Below are positions 49,414 to 57,422 of a stretch of DNA of 64,000 nt, one piece after another. The DNA comes from Chelatococcus composti (GTDB lineage: Bacteria; Pseudomonadota; Alphaproteobacteria; Rhizobiales; Beijerinckiaceae): positions 186,001-250,000 of the forward strand of contig NZ_JACHEH010000003.1 of NCBI RefSeq assembly GCF_014201415.1. Direction: 5' to 3'. The stretch's first letter is position 1, and the number at the start of each line of letters is the position of its first letter. The notes under the pieces are model-generated. The model was not told the origin of the DNA, did no database searches, and saw only the letters and a list, made by a program, of their open reading frames with translations. The position numbers and the translations under genes were made by a program.

Positions 49414-50304
49414 CTATTCCGCCGCCAGCCACCGTTCGGTGAGATCGGCCGTGACCGTCTCGGCGATGAGGGAGAAGACCTCGGTGATGTCGCTGGCGAG
49501 GCGGGCGAAGCCCTCCGTGCGCTGCATCGTCCGCTCGTCCATGTAGAGGCTGCGGTTGATCTCTACCTGCAGTGCATGGCGCCCCGCGGCCGGCTCGCCG
49601 TAGTGCTCGGTGATGAACCCGCCGGCATAGGGGCGGTTGCGCGCGACGCGATAGCCAAGCCGCTCGAAGCACTGGGCCACCCTGTCGCTGGTCGCAGCCG
49701 CGCAGCTCGTGCCGAAGCGGTCGCCGATGACGATGTCGGCACGCGAGTTCTCGTCCCGCGTCACGCTGGACGAGGGCATCGAGTGGCAGTCGATGAGCAG
49801 TACGATGCCAAACCGGCGCTGGGTGCGCATCACCAGCTGCCGCAGGGCCCGGTGATAGGGCTTGTAGAGCCACTCGATGCGGCGCATCGCCTCGGCCACC
49901 GGCAGCTTGTGCGCATAGATCTCCTGCCCGTCGCCGACGATGCGCGGGATGGTGCCGAGTCCGCCGGCGACGCGCAGCGAGCGCGTGTTGGCATAGGGCG
50001 GCAGCCTGCCGTCGAACATACGCGGGTCGAGCTCGTAGGGCTCCCGGTTGACGTCGAGATAGGCGCGGGGGAAGCGGGCAACGAGCATCGGCGCGCCGAG
50101 GCCGCTCATGCCGGCGAAGAGCGCGTCCACATAGGCGTCTTCCGACCGGCGCAGGGCGAGCGGGTCGAGGCGCGCGGCATCCACAAAGCTCTGTGGATAG
50201 ATCGCCCCGGCATGGGGTGCGTTGAAGACGAGCGGCACCGTCTGGTCAGTCGGTTCGACGACCGTGAAGGGGACCGCCAGTTCCGGCTCGATCGGAGACG
50301 ACAT
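49414..50304 (-). CDS. N-formylglutamate amidohydrolase family protein
   Basis: 296 residues of the FGase fold (HutG-like), hydrolysing N-formylglutamate to formate and glutamate or acting on another N-acyl amino acid. Visible: LVFNAPHAGAIYPQSF (metal His and N-terminal block), ARFPRAYLDVNREPYELDPRMF, the LLIDCHSMPS motif (metal Asp-x-His), DIVIGDRFGTSC, PYAGGFITEHYG and LQVEINRSLYMDE. All conserved residues seem present. It lies upstream of, and divergent from, cpdR, as in other Rhizobiales. The Shine-Dalgarno signal is weak. Confidence 0.92.
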   Translation of the reverse strand: MSSPIEPELAVPFTVVEPTDQTVPLVFNAPHAGAIYPQSFVDAARLDPLALRRSEDAYVDALFAGMSGLGAPMLVARFPRAYLDVNREPYELDPRMFDGRLPPYANTRSLRVAGGLGTIPRIVGDGQEIYAHKLPVAEAMRRIEWLYKPYHRALRQLVMRTQRRFGIVLLIDCHSMPSSSVTRDENSRADIVIGDRFGTSCAAATSDRVAQCFERLGYRVARNRPYAGGFITEHYGEPAAGRHALQVEINRSLYMDERTMQRTEGFARLASDITEVFSLIAETVTADLTERWLAAE

Positions 50305-50613
50305 CGGGGACCACGACGCTGACCAGGGGCGGTCGCCGTGTGGAAGACCGCCGCAGGGCCGATTGTGGCCGATTTGGCGGCGTGTCGTCCATCGTTGCCT
50401 TGCACAGGCTTGTGCATTCACCGCCGTTGCGGCGCTTCGCGCCATTTTTCACGGGTTTTTTACGAGGCGCATGGCTAGACGATGGGGCACGGCGTCGGCG
50501 GCTCGGGGAGGAGCATTGTCCGGCGACGGACGTGCCACTAACCTCACGGCCGGGCCGCGCGGCACGGTGGATCCGCGCCCGCAGCCCGCCCGATCACTTT
50601 CGACGCGCGTGCC
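50305..50613 (+). other. Structured intergenic region before cpdR
   Basis: About 310 bases without a supported gene. Three hairpins lie in order on the + strand: GGCGGTC/GACCGCC (50328-50352), TGCACA-GGCT-TGTGCA (50401-50416) and GGCGC-TTC-GCGCC (50431-50443) followed by ATTTTT. The last is terminator-like. This could be a small RNA of about 120 bases or a leader attenuator of cpdR. Confidence 0.35.
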
Positions 50614-50973
50614 ATGAGCAAGATCCTTCTCGCCGAAGACGACAACGACATGCGGCGCTTCCTCGTCAAGGCCCTGCAGAATGCGGGTCACGAGGTGGTG
50701 TCCTTCGACAACGGGCTGTCGGCCTACAATCGCCTGCGGGAGGAGCCGTTCGAGTTGCTGCTCACCGACATCGTCATGCCGGAGATGGACGGCATCGAGC
50801 TGGCGCGTCGTGCCACGGAGCTCGATCCGGACATCAAGGTGATGTTCATCACGGGTTTCGCGGCGGTTGCCCTCAATCCCGATTCGGAGGCGCCCAAGGA
50901 CGCCAAGGTGCTGTCCAAGCCCTTCCACCTGCGCGAACTCGTTTCAGAGGTGGAAAAGTTGCTCGCGGCCTGA
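50614..50973 (+). CDS. cpdR: CpdR-type single-domain response regulator
   Basis: 119 residues, one receiver domain and no output domain. Phosphoacceptor Asp52 in LLLTDIVMPEMDGIELARRA; acidic pocket LLAEDDNDM; conserved Thr and Lys in VMFITGFAAVA and KVLSKPFHLRELV. Length and the ITGFAA...KPFHLR blocks match CpdR, which, when unphosphorylated, brings ClpXP to the pole and promotes degradation of CtrA and other cell-cycle proteins. The end KLLAA resembles a ClpXP-type C-terminal degron. Located between the amidohydrolase gene and tRNA-Val, as in other Rhizobiales. Confidence 0.9.
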   Translation: MSKILLAEDDNDMRRFLVKALQNAGHEVVSFDNGLSAYNRLREEPFELLLTDIVMPEMDGIELARRATELDPDIKVMFITGFAAVALNPDSEAPKDAKVLSKPFHLRELVSEVEKLLAA

Positions 50974-50990
50974 GTATTTTTCGCGGACGG

Positions 50991-51019
50991 CTTGCGCAGT
51001 TCGCCGCGAGTCGTTATAT
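50991..51019 (+). promoter_or_regulatory. Promoter of the tRNA-Val/rpmJ unit
   Basis: CTTGCG (50991-50996), 17 bases, TTATAT (51014-51019), a good alphaproteobacterial housekeeping promoter. Predicted start near 51026, about 34 bases before the mature tRNA. Confidence 0.7.
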
Positions 51020-51059
51020 CCGCGGCCCACATGAGGACTTCGCGAGAGCGTTGTCCAAA

Positions 51060-51134
<75 letters not shown>

Positions 51135-51189
51135 TTCTTTTCTAGGTCGGCCGAGGTTCGATGGAGCCGCGCCGGACGGAGATCGGACG

Positions 51190-51315
51190 ATGAAGATCCG
51201 CAATTCGCTCAAGTCTCTGCGCGAGCGTCATCGCGACAACCAGCTGGTTCGTCGCAAGGGCCGCGTCTACATCATCAACAAGACGCAGAAGCGCTACAAG
51301 GCGCGGCAGGGCTGA
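51190..51315 (+). CDS. rpmJ: 50S ribosomal protein bL36 (Cys-less form)
   Basis: 41 residues, [20 protein letters not shown] and then [21 protein letters not shown]. It matches bL36 in full but has no cysteine, so it is the zinc-independent (C-) form used by most alphaproteobacteria. GGAGATCGGACG precedes the ATG. It starts 55 bases after tRNA-Val and is followed by a terminator-like hairpin. Confidence 0.96.
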   Translation: MKIRNSLKSLRERHRDNQLVRRKGRVYIINKTQKRYKARQG

Positions 51316-51366
51316 GGCCAGGCCGAGCGCCCGGCCGCTCCGGCGGCCGTCCTCCGTTAAGCGAAC

Positions 51367-51390
51367 AGCCCGGCGAAACGCCGGGCTTTC
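51367..51390 (+). terminator. Terminator-like hairpin after rpmJ
   Basis: AGCCCGGCG-AAA-CGCCGGGCT (51367-51387), perfect 9-bp stem with only TTTC after it. Probable end of the tRNA-rpmJ transcript. Confidence 0.55.
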
Positions 51391-51473
51391 GGCGTTGGGC
51401 GCCGCGGAAGATCACGGCGACGTGTCCGCGAGGGGCTTTGCCGGCCGCAGTATGGCGCGCTAGGCTTGTCGCC

Positions 51474-52100
51474 ATGACACCCGCAGCCCGCCTGCTTGTC
51501 CTTCTCTTCATGGCGACGGCGCTTGCCGCAGCGCCCGCAGGTGGAGTCGTGGCCCAGCCGCCTGACGAGCATCAGACGCCGGGCGCCGATGAGCAGCCGG
51601 CCTCGCCCGAGGCGCGGCGCGCAGCGCAGCTCGACCGGCTGTTCGAGCGGCTCGGCAACAGCCGTGACGCGGCCGAGGCGGCTGGTATCGCCCGCCTCAT
51701 CGAGCGCCAGTGGTTGCGCTCCGGCTCCGATACGGCCGATCTCCTGATGAGTCGCGCGCTCGCCGCCGTGCGCATGGGTAATCCGCCGCTCGCCATCGAG
51801 CTGCTTGACCGGGTCGTCGTCCTTGAGGCCGGCTGGGCGGAGGCTTGGGCGCGGCGGGCGGCGCTCTTCGGCATGCTCGGAGACCGCGAGCGCGCCATTT
51901 TCGATCTCCAGCAGGCCATCGCCCGCGAGCCGCGCCACTACGAGGCCTGGACGGCCCTTGGCCGGCTCTTCGAGGCTGAGGAGGAGAAGGCGCTGGCCTT
52001 GCGCGCCTATCGCCAGGCGCTGGCCATCCATCCGCATCTGGAGACGGTGAAGGCCGCCGTCGAGCGGCTGGCGCCCGAGGTGGACGGCCGGGATATCTGA
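51474..52100 (+). CDS. Exported tetratricopeptide-repeat protein
   Basis: 208 residues with a signal peptide (MTPAARLLVLLFMATALAAAPAGGVVA-QPP). The mature part has TPR-like helix pairs: LLMSRALAAVRMGNPPLAIELLDRVVVLEAGWAEAWARRAALFGMLGDRERAIFDLQQAIAREPRHYEAWTALG (about residues 90-165) and a third pair EEKALALRAYRQALAIHPH. A protein-protein adaptor in the periplasm is the family-level role; partner unknown. The gene order next to pyk is conserved in Rhizobiales. Confidence 0.85.
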   Translation: MTPAARLLVLLFMATALAAAPAGGVVAQPPDEHQTPGADEQPASPEARRAAQLDRLFERLGNSRDAAEAAGIARLIERQWLRSGSDTADLLMSRALAAVRMGNPPLAIELLDRVVVLEAGWAEAWARRAALFGMLGDRERAIFDLQQAIAREPRHYEAWTALGRLFEAEEEKALALRAYRQALAIHPHLETVKAAVERLAPEVDGRDI

Positions 52101-52118
52101 TCCGCGCCGTATGTGCAT

Positions 52119-52151
52119 CGGCGGCCCGGGACCGGGCCGCCGACCTGTTTT
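52119..52151. terminator. Terminator between the convergent TPR and pyk genes
   Basis: CGGCGGCCCG-GGAC-CGGGCCGCCG, perfect 10-bp stem, followed on the + strand by ACCTGTTTT (52143-52151). Confidence 0.65.
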
Positions 52152-52171
52152 CGGTCCGGTTGACGCAGCCG

Positions 52172-53632
52172 TCAGGCCCTGCGGGCCGTGTTGCCGTGGC
52201 CCAGCGCGCCGCCGTCCTGGGCAACAAAGGCGACGCGCACCATGTTCGTCGCCCCCGGCGTGCCGAAGGGGACGCCCGCGACGATGATGATGCGCTGGCC
52301 CACCTCTGCATAGCCGGCGGCACGGCTGATGTCGCAGGCGCGGTCGGCCATGTCGTCGATGTCCCGCGCGTCCTCGGTGACGATGGGATGCACGCCCCAG
52401 ACGAGGGAGAGGCGGCGCCCCGCGTCGACGTTGGGCGTGAGGGCGAGGACCGGCGTCGGCGGGCGCTCACGCGCGATCCTGAGGCCCGTGGCACCGGACG
52501 ACGTCCAGGCGACGATGGCCTTGAGGTCGAGCGTTTCGGCGATCGAGCGCGCGGCAGAGGCAATGGCATCGGCGCCCGTCGGCTCGGGCTCGGCGCGCTG
52601 GGCGTTGATAATGGCGCGGTAGTTGCTGTCGCGCTCGATCTCCACGGCGATGCGGTTCATTGTCTCCACCGCCTCGACCGGATACTGGCCAGCGGCGCTC
52701 TCGGCCGAGAGCATGATGGCGTCCGCACCCTCGAAGACGGCGGTGCCGACGTCGGACACCTCGGCGCGCGTCGGAACCGGCGAATTGATCATCGACTCCA
52801 GCATCTGGGTCGCAACGACGACCGGCTTGCCCCAGCGGCGCGCGCTGCGGGTGATAAGCTTCTGGATGCCCGGCACCTTCTCCAGCGGCATCTCGACGCC
52901 CAGGTCGCCACGCGCGACCATCAGGGCATCGGAGACCTCGATGATCTCGTCGAGACGGGCGACCGCCTGGGGCTTCTCGATCTTGGCCATGACGAGCGCA
53001 CGTCCGCGCGCGACCTTGCGCACCTCGGCGATGTCCTCCGGCCGCTGGACGAAGGAGAGCGCGATCCAGTCGACGCCGATGTTGACGGCGGCCTCAAGGT
53101 CCGTGCGGTCCTTCTCCGTCATGGCGGAGACAGGGATGGTGGTGTCCGGCAGACTGACACCCTTGCGGTTGGAAACCTTGCCGCCCACCACGACGCGCGT
53201 GGTGGCCTTGCCCTTACTGACGCTCTCCACCTCGAGCCTGATCTTGCCGTCGTCGATGAGGATGGTATGGCCCGGCTCGAGCGCCTGAAGGATCTCGGGA
53301 TGCGGCAGGTAGACGCGCTTGGCCGTTCCCGGCCTGGGGTCGGAATCGAGGACGAAGCGGTCGCCGGGCGACAGCATCTCGGCATCCTTGGCGAAGGTCC
53401 CGATGCGCAGCTTCGGCCCCTGCAGGTCGACCAGGATGCCGATGGGCCGGCCGGATTGCTTCTCGACAGCGCGGATGGCGGCCACGCGCTCGGCGAGATC
53501 GTCCTTCGAAGTGTGGCTCATGTTGATGCGGAAGACGTCCGCCCCCGCCTCGTGCAGCCGGGCGATCATGGCCGGGTCGCTGGACGCGGGCCCGAGGGTG
53601 GCCAGGATCTTTACGCGACGCATCCGTCTCAT
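52172..53632 (-). CDS. pyk: Pyruvate kinase
   Basis: Converts phosphoenolpyruvate and ADP to pyruvate and ATP. 486 residues. KILATLGPASSDPAMIARL, FRINMSHTS (N and S of the active site), ILVDLQGPKLRIG, the catalytic signature VMAKIEKPQAV with Lys, VARGDLGVEMPLEKVPGIQK, ATQMLESMI and FEGADAIMLSAESAAGQYP are all present. The C-terminal domain (about 355-486) carries ETLDLKAIVAWTSSGATGLRIARERP. It starts in the stop of the DUF1036 gene (ATGA overlap). Confidence 0.96.
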   Translation of the reverse strand: MRRMRRVKILATLGPASSDPAMIARLHEAGADVFRINMSHTSKDDLAERVAAIRAVEKQSGRPIGILVDLQGPKLRIGTFAKDAEMLSPGDRFVLDSDPRPGTAKRVYLPHPEILQALEPGHTILIDDGKIRLEVESVSKGKATTRVVVGGKVSNRKGVSLPDTTIPVSAMTEKDRTDLEAAVNIGVDWIALSFVQRPEDIAEVRKVARGRALVMAKIEKPQAVARLDEIIEVSDALMVARGDLGVEMPLEKVPGIQKLITRSARRWGKPVVVATQMLESMINSPVPTRAEVSDVGTAVFEGADAIMLSAESAAGQYPVEAVETMNRIAVEIERDSNYRAIINAQRAEPEPTGADAIASAARSIAETLDLKAIVAWTSSGATGLRIARERPPTPVLALTPNVDAGRRLSLVWGVHPIVTEDARDIDDMADRACDISRAAGYAEVGQRIIIVAGVPFGTPGATNMVRVAFVAQDGGALGHGNTARRA

Positions 53633-54102
53633 CTGCGCACCTCGGCTGCTCTGTTGCTGTCCGTCAGCTGTATGGTCCAGCTCTTCTGCTGGCCAGTGTC
53701 TACTTCAAAGAACCCGGTCCGCTCGTAACCGCGGGCGAGGCAGTTATCGATGCCGCGGATGGAGAACTCGCGGTCGCGCGTGCACAGGTAGGAGCGGCCG
53801 CCCCACTCGCCGCCGCCGGAATAGTCGACAGCGTAGACGTAGTAGAACCGCCCGGCGAGCGGCCCCTTGAGCAGCGTCTCGCACTTGCGCTCGTCGATGT
53901 TCCACCAGCCTTCGCTCATCCAGCCCTGGGCATCACGGTAGCCGAGCGCGACGCCGACGCGTGAGCCGGTCATGTTGCAGATGCGCAGGTCAGCCCAGGC
54001 GGGCGACAGGGCCCCCGCGACGAGCGCGAGCGGCGCCATGGCGGCAAGGCCGAGGGCGAGCTTTCGCAGCCGGGATGCGGGATGGAGCTGAACGGGTTTC
54101 AT
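53629..54102 (-). CDS. DUF1036 periplasmic protein
   Basis: 157 residues. Signal peptide (LRKLALGLAAMAPLALVAGALSPAWA-DLR), then the DUF1036 core: RICNMTGSRVGVALGYRD, GWWNIDERKCETLLKGPLAGRFYYVYAVDY, the family's CxxxF segment in SYLCTRDREFSIRGIDNCLARGY, and GFFEVDTG. The three Cys of the mature part could form a disulfide. It is coupled to pyk by a four-base overlap; this arrangement is conserved but its meaning is unknown. Confidence 0.9.
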   Translation of the reverse strand: MKPVQLHPASRLRKLALGLAAMAPLALVAGALSPAWADLRICNMTGSRVGVALGYRDAQGWMSEGWWNIDERKCETLLKGPLAGRFYYVYAVDYSGGGEWGGRSYLCTRDREFSIRGIDNCLARGYERTGFFEVDTGQQKSWTIQLTDSNRAAEVRR

Positions 54103-54191
54103 TGGGCAAAATCGGTCATCTAATCGATACAGGTCTTGAGCGTCACGGCCCTGAATGTCAACGCAATCCTCATGTCCGGCTCCGCGCGTCC

Positions 54192-55556
54192 CTAGCGGTC
54201 GTCCACCAGGATGACGCGGCAGTCGTTGACGTTGGTGCGCGTGGGGCCGGGCAGGAGAAGGTCTCCGAGGGCTTCGAAGAAGCCCGTCGAATCGTTGTCT
54301 GCCAGAGATGCGGCGGGATCGAGGCCAAGGGCGCGTGCGCGGGCGAGCGTCGTCTCGTCGACGATAGCGCCCGCCGGGTCGCTCGCCGAGCCGCCGCCGC
54401 CGTCGGTCCCGTCCGTGTCGCCGGCGAGCGCGCAGATGCCGGCCGCGCCGTCGAGCGCCAGGGCGAGCGCGAGGGCATATTCCTGGTTGGGGCCGCCGCG
54501 GCCCTTGCCCTTCAGCGTCACCGTCAGCTCCCCGCCGGAGATGATGGCGGCGCGCCGGCCTGCCGCGCGCAAGGCCAGCGCCTGGCGCGCATGCTCGGCC
54601 GCCACCTCGCGGGCCTCGCCCTCGAGGTCGGCGCCGAGCACGATGGGCTCATAGCCGAGGTCGCGGGCAGTGCGCGCCGCGATGGCGATCGAGTCGGCCG
54701 GACGGGCGATGATCTCGAAGCGGCTGTGCGCAAAGGCCGGGTCACCTGCCTTCGGCGACTCGTTGGCCGGGTCATCGAGCAGCGCCTCGGCCGAGGGGGG
54801 AAGAGGCACGCCGCGCCGTCGGACGATGGCGCGCGCGTCGGCCAGCGTCGTCGGGTCTGGCACCGTCGGGCCGGAGGCGATGGTGGAGGGATCGTCGCGC
54901 GGCACGTCGGAGATGGCGAGCGTCAGGATTGTCGCCGGGGCTGCGCAGCGGGCGAGGCGCCCGCCCTTGATCCGTGACAGGTGCTTGCGCACGGCGTTGA
55001 TCTCCTCGATCGAGGCGCCGGAGCGCAGCAGGGCGCGTGTGATGGCCTGCTTCTCCGCCAGGGTAAGGCTGCCGGCGGGGGCGATCCAGTTGGCCGAGCC
55101 GCCGCCGGACAGCAGCACGAGCACGAGATCGTCCTTGTGTGCGCCTGCGGCGAGGGCGAGGGCCCGCTCCGTGGCGGCGATGCCCGCGGCATCGGGCACC
55201 GGATGGCCCGCCTCCACGATTTCGATCCCGCGGGCGGGCTCGGCGTAGCCGTGCCGCGTCACGGCGATGCCCGTCAGGCGCTCGCGTGGCAGGCGGTATT
55301 CCCTCTCGTAGATCTCCTCGGCGACGACGGTCATCGACGCGGCGGCCTTGCCGGCAGCCAGCAGGATGACGCGCCCGTTGGCGGGGGGAGGCGGCAGGTG
55401 CCGTGGCAGGCACAGGCGCGGATGCGCGGCCGCGACGGCCGCCTCGAACACCTCCACCAGCACGGCGCGCCGCGCGCCTGCAGTGCCGGTCAGATGCGCC
55501 TCGTCCCGGTTCACCAGCCTTTCGTTGCCCCGCTCCTCGCCCGAGCCGTCCCCCAT
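54192..55556 (-). CDS. Glycerate 2-kinase (MOFRL/GckA family)
   Basis: 454 residues. The N-terminal DUF4147 domain shows VILLAAGKAAASM, VTRHGYAEPARGIEIVEAGHPVPDAAG, VLLSGGGSANWIAPA, LRSGASIEEINAVRKHLSRIKGGRLA and LAISDVPRDDPSTIASGPTVPD. The C-terminal MOFRL domain has ISGGELTVTLKGKGRGGPNQEYALALAL, GDTDGTDGGG and NDSTGFFEALGDLL. It phosphorylates glycerate at C2, linking glyoxylate/serine metabolism to glycolysis next to pyk. GGGAGAACGAC precedes the start. Long frame N-terminal to 55556 shows no similarity. Confidence 0.9.
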   Translation of the reverse strand: MGDGSGEERGNERLVNRDEAHLTGTAGARRAVLVEVFEAAVAAAHPRLCLPRHLPPPPANGRVILLAAGKAAASMTVVAEEIYEREYRLPRERLTGIAVTRHGYAEPARGIEIVEAGHPVPDAAGIAATERALALAAGAHKDDLVLVLLSGGGSANWIAPAGSLTLAEKQAITRALLRSGASIEEINAVRKHLSRIKGGRLARCAAPATILTLAISDVPRDDPSTIASGPTVPDPTTLADARAIVRRRGVPLPPSAEALLDDPANESPKAGDPAFAHSRFEIIARPADSIAIAARTARDLGYEPIVLGADLEGEAREVAAEHARQALALRAAGRRAAIISGGELTVTLKGKGRGGPNQEYALALALALDGAAGICALAGDTDGTDGGGGSASDPAGAIVDETTLARARALGLDPAASLADNDSTGFFEALGDLLLPGPTRTNVNDCRVILVDDR

Positions 55557-55590
55557 GTCGTTCTCCCTCGTTCCTCCCGGCGCCCGGCTG

Positions 55591-56541
55591 CTAGGGCGGC
55601 GCGGGCTGCTGATGGTCCGCGGCGGCACGAGCGGCCTTGGGCCGCGCCAGCCAGATGCCGAACAGAATGAGAAGTCCGCCTGCGGTTTGCACCAGCGTCA
55701 AGGCCTCGCCCGCGATGAGCCAGCCGAAGGCGGCGGCGAAGACGGCCTCGAGGAAGATGACAAGGGAGGAGAAGGTGGCCGGCAGGTGTCCGAGCGCGAA
55801 GGCGAGAAGGCCCTGTCCGCCGGCGTGGCTGAACCAGGCGAGGGCGACGAGGACGGAGAGGCCCCAGACGCTCTGCGGCAGGATATGCGGCTCCATGACG
55901 AGCGCGACGACGAGCAGGATGGCCGAGGTAACGAGGCTCGATTCGAAGGTGACGCGGGCCGCCCCCGTCGTCTTGCGCGCATGCTCGACGGCGAGGAAGT
56001 AGAGGCCGAAGAAGACGGCGGTGGCGATGCCGTAGCCGTCGCCCGCGAGCCTCTCGGGCGCGATGTCGAGGCTCTGGCCGATGAGTGCCGCCCCGCCCAT
56101 GAGGCAGAAGACGAGGCCGACGAGCACCGGCCCGGCAACCCGGCGGCGCAGCACGAGCCAGCTCGCCAGCACGACGAAGAGCGGTGCCGTCGTCGCGAAG
56201 AATGTCGCGTTGGCGATTGTCGTGTTCATGATGGCGAGGTGCCAGAAGAACAGGTCGCCGGCGAAGAACAGGCCCGCGAGCACGCTGCCGCGGCCGAACC
56301 GGCGGGGCGTGCCGGCCTGCCGGTCGCGCTCCTCCGCCTGCATCCAGAGCCAGAGAAGGGGCAGGGCGAGCGCCACGCGCCAGAAGGCGCTGGCGAAGGG
56401 CCCGACATCGGCAAGCCGCACGAAGACGGGAGACAGGCCCATGGCGAGCGCCGCGGCCAGCAGCGCGCCGAGAGCAAGTGCGGAGGGTGCACGGGTGGCG
56501 GTGGAGGACGAGACGCTCAAGGGGGCACCGGATGTGTGCAA
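55591..56541 (-). CDS. DMT-superfamily (EamA) permease
   Basis: 316 residues, ten TM helices in two EamA units: LALGALLAAALAMGLSPVFVRLADVGPFASAFWRVALALPLLWLW with R in the second helix, and the second unit from YGIATAVFFGLYFLAVEHAR. The end QTAGGLLILFGIWLARPKAARA is typical. Substrate unknown (family covers amino acids, metabolites, drugs). It lies 34 bases before the glycerate kinase start on the same strand. Confidence 0.9.
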   Translation of the reverse strand: MHTSGAPLSVSSSTATRAPSALALGALLAAALAMGLSPVFVRLADVGPFASAFWRVALALPLLWLWMQAEERDRQAGTPRRFGRGSVLAGLFFAGDLFFWHLAIMNTTIANATFFATTAPLFVVLASWLVLRRRVAGPVLVGLVFCLMGGAALIGQSLDIAPERLAGDGYGIATAVFFGLYFLAVEHARKTTGAARVTFESSLVTSAILLVVALVMEPHILPQSVWGLSVLVALAWFSHAGGQGLLAFALGHLPATFSSLVIFLEAVFAAAFGWLIAGEALTLVQTAGGLLILFGIWLARPKAARAAADHQQPAPP

Positions 56542-56632
56542 CGGAAGGTCGCGGTTGCGCCCCTCCTATGGCAAGTTGCAGCTCCCGTCACCATTGTTCC
56601 TCGCAACGGACCCCTGCGAGGAGGAGAGCGCC

Positions 56633-56938
56633 ATGCAGCAGATCGACGCCCATACGATGACCGAACTCGAGGCCGCGGCCTTCCGCAAGCTCGTGGACCA
56701 TCTGCGCAAGCGCACCGACGTGCAGAACATCGACCTCATGAACCTGGCCGGCTTCTGCCGCAACTGTCTGTCGAACTGGCTCGAGGAGGCAGCGGCCGAG
56801 CGGTCGGTGAAGCTCGACCGGGCCGAGGCCCGCCGGCACGTCTACGGCATGCCCTACGAGGAGTGGAAGCAGCGCTACCAGAAGGAGGCGACGCCGGAGC
56901 AGAAGGCGGCCTTCGAGAGCGCCCATCGCCACGGCTGA
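56633..56938 (+). CDS. DUF1244 protein
   Basis: 101 residues, soluble. The diagnostic block is VQNIDLMNLAGFCRNCLSNW (residues 31-50), with the C-x-x-C pair, then VYGMPYEEWKQRYQKEATPEQKAAF. Function not known; the family is widespread in alpha- and gammaproteobacteria. Start ATG 56633 with GAGGAGGAGAG upstream. It lies between the divergent DMT permease and gapR, in conserved synteny. Confidence 0.92.
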   Translation: MQQIDAHTMTELEAAAFRKLVDHLRKRTDVQNIDLMNLAGFCRNCLSNWLEEAAAERSVKLDRAEARRHVYGMPYEEWKQRYQKEATPEQKAAFESAHRHG

Positions 56939-57086
56939 CCCGCTTTTCGGCATCGGGATAGCGGGGACACGCGGCATTTCGGCAGGCGCGGCCTCTTCCA
57001 ATCCGCGCCGGAGCCACTAGTCTGCGCGGCTCGCGCGCGGGTGGCCGGCAGCCGCCCATGTCCCACCAGTGAAACGGAAGAGACAC

Positions 57087-57338
57087 ATGGTCAGCGACGT
57101 TGCCGACAGCGGGGTTGCCGCCGAGGAATTGAAGCAGTTCATCGAGCGCATCGAGCGCCTCGAGGAGGAGAAGGCGGCGATCGCCGGCGACATCAAGGAA
57201 GTCTACGCCGAGGCCAAGGGACGGGGCTTCGACACCAAGGCGATCCGCCGGATCATCAGCATCCGCAAGAAGCCGCCGGAGGAGCGCCAGGAGGAAGAGG
57301 CGATCCTCGAGCTCTACATGCAGGCCCTCGGCATGTAA
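57087..57338 (+). CDS. gapR: GapR nucleoid-associated protein (DUF2312)
   Basis: 83-residue DNA-binding protein that tracks overtwisted, AT-rich DNA and supports replication and chromosome organisation (known in Caulobacter). The coiled-coil core is [48 protein letters not shown] (residues 15-62) and the tail is [15 protein letters not shown]. Start 57087 was preferred over GTG 57069 because GGAAGAG sits 7 bases before it. A strong terminator follows. Confidence 0.95.
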   Translation: MVSDVADSGVAAEELKQFIERIERLEEEKAAIAGDIKEVYAEAKGRGFDTKAIRRIISIRKKPPEERQEEEAILELYMQALGM

Positions 57339-57368
57339 GCCTCTGCGCGGCACGTATCCGGCCCCACG

Positions 57369-57398
57369 AAAAAGCCCCGGTCCTCGCCGGGGCTTTTT
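57369..57398. terminator. Bidirectional intrinsic terminator
   Basis: AAAAAGCCCCGG-TCCTCG-CCGGGGCTTTTT, perfect 12-bp stem with T-runs on both strands. It ends gapR and the convergent DUF882 gene. Confidence 0.93.
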
Positions 57399-57422
57399 GC
57401 TGGGCTGAACCTTCCGGGCGCC

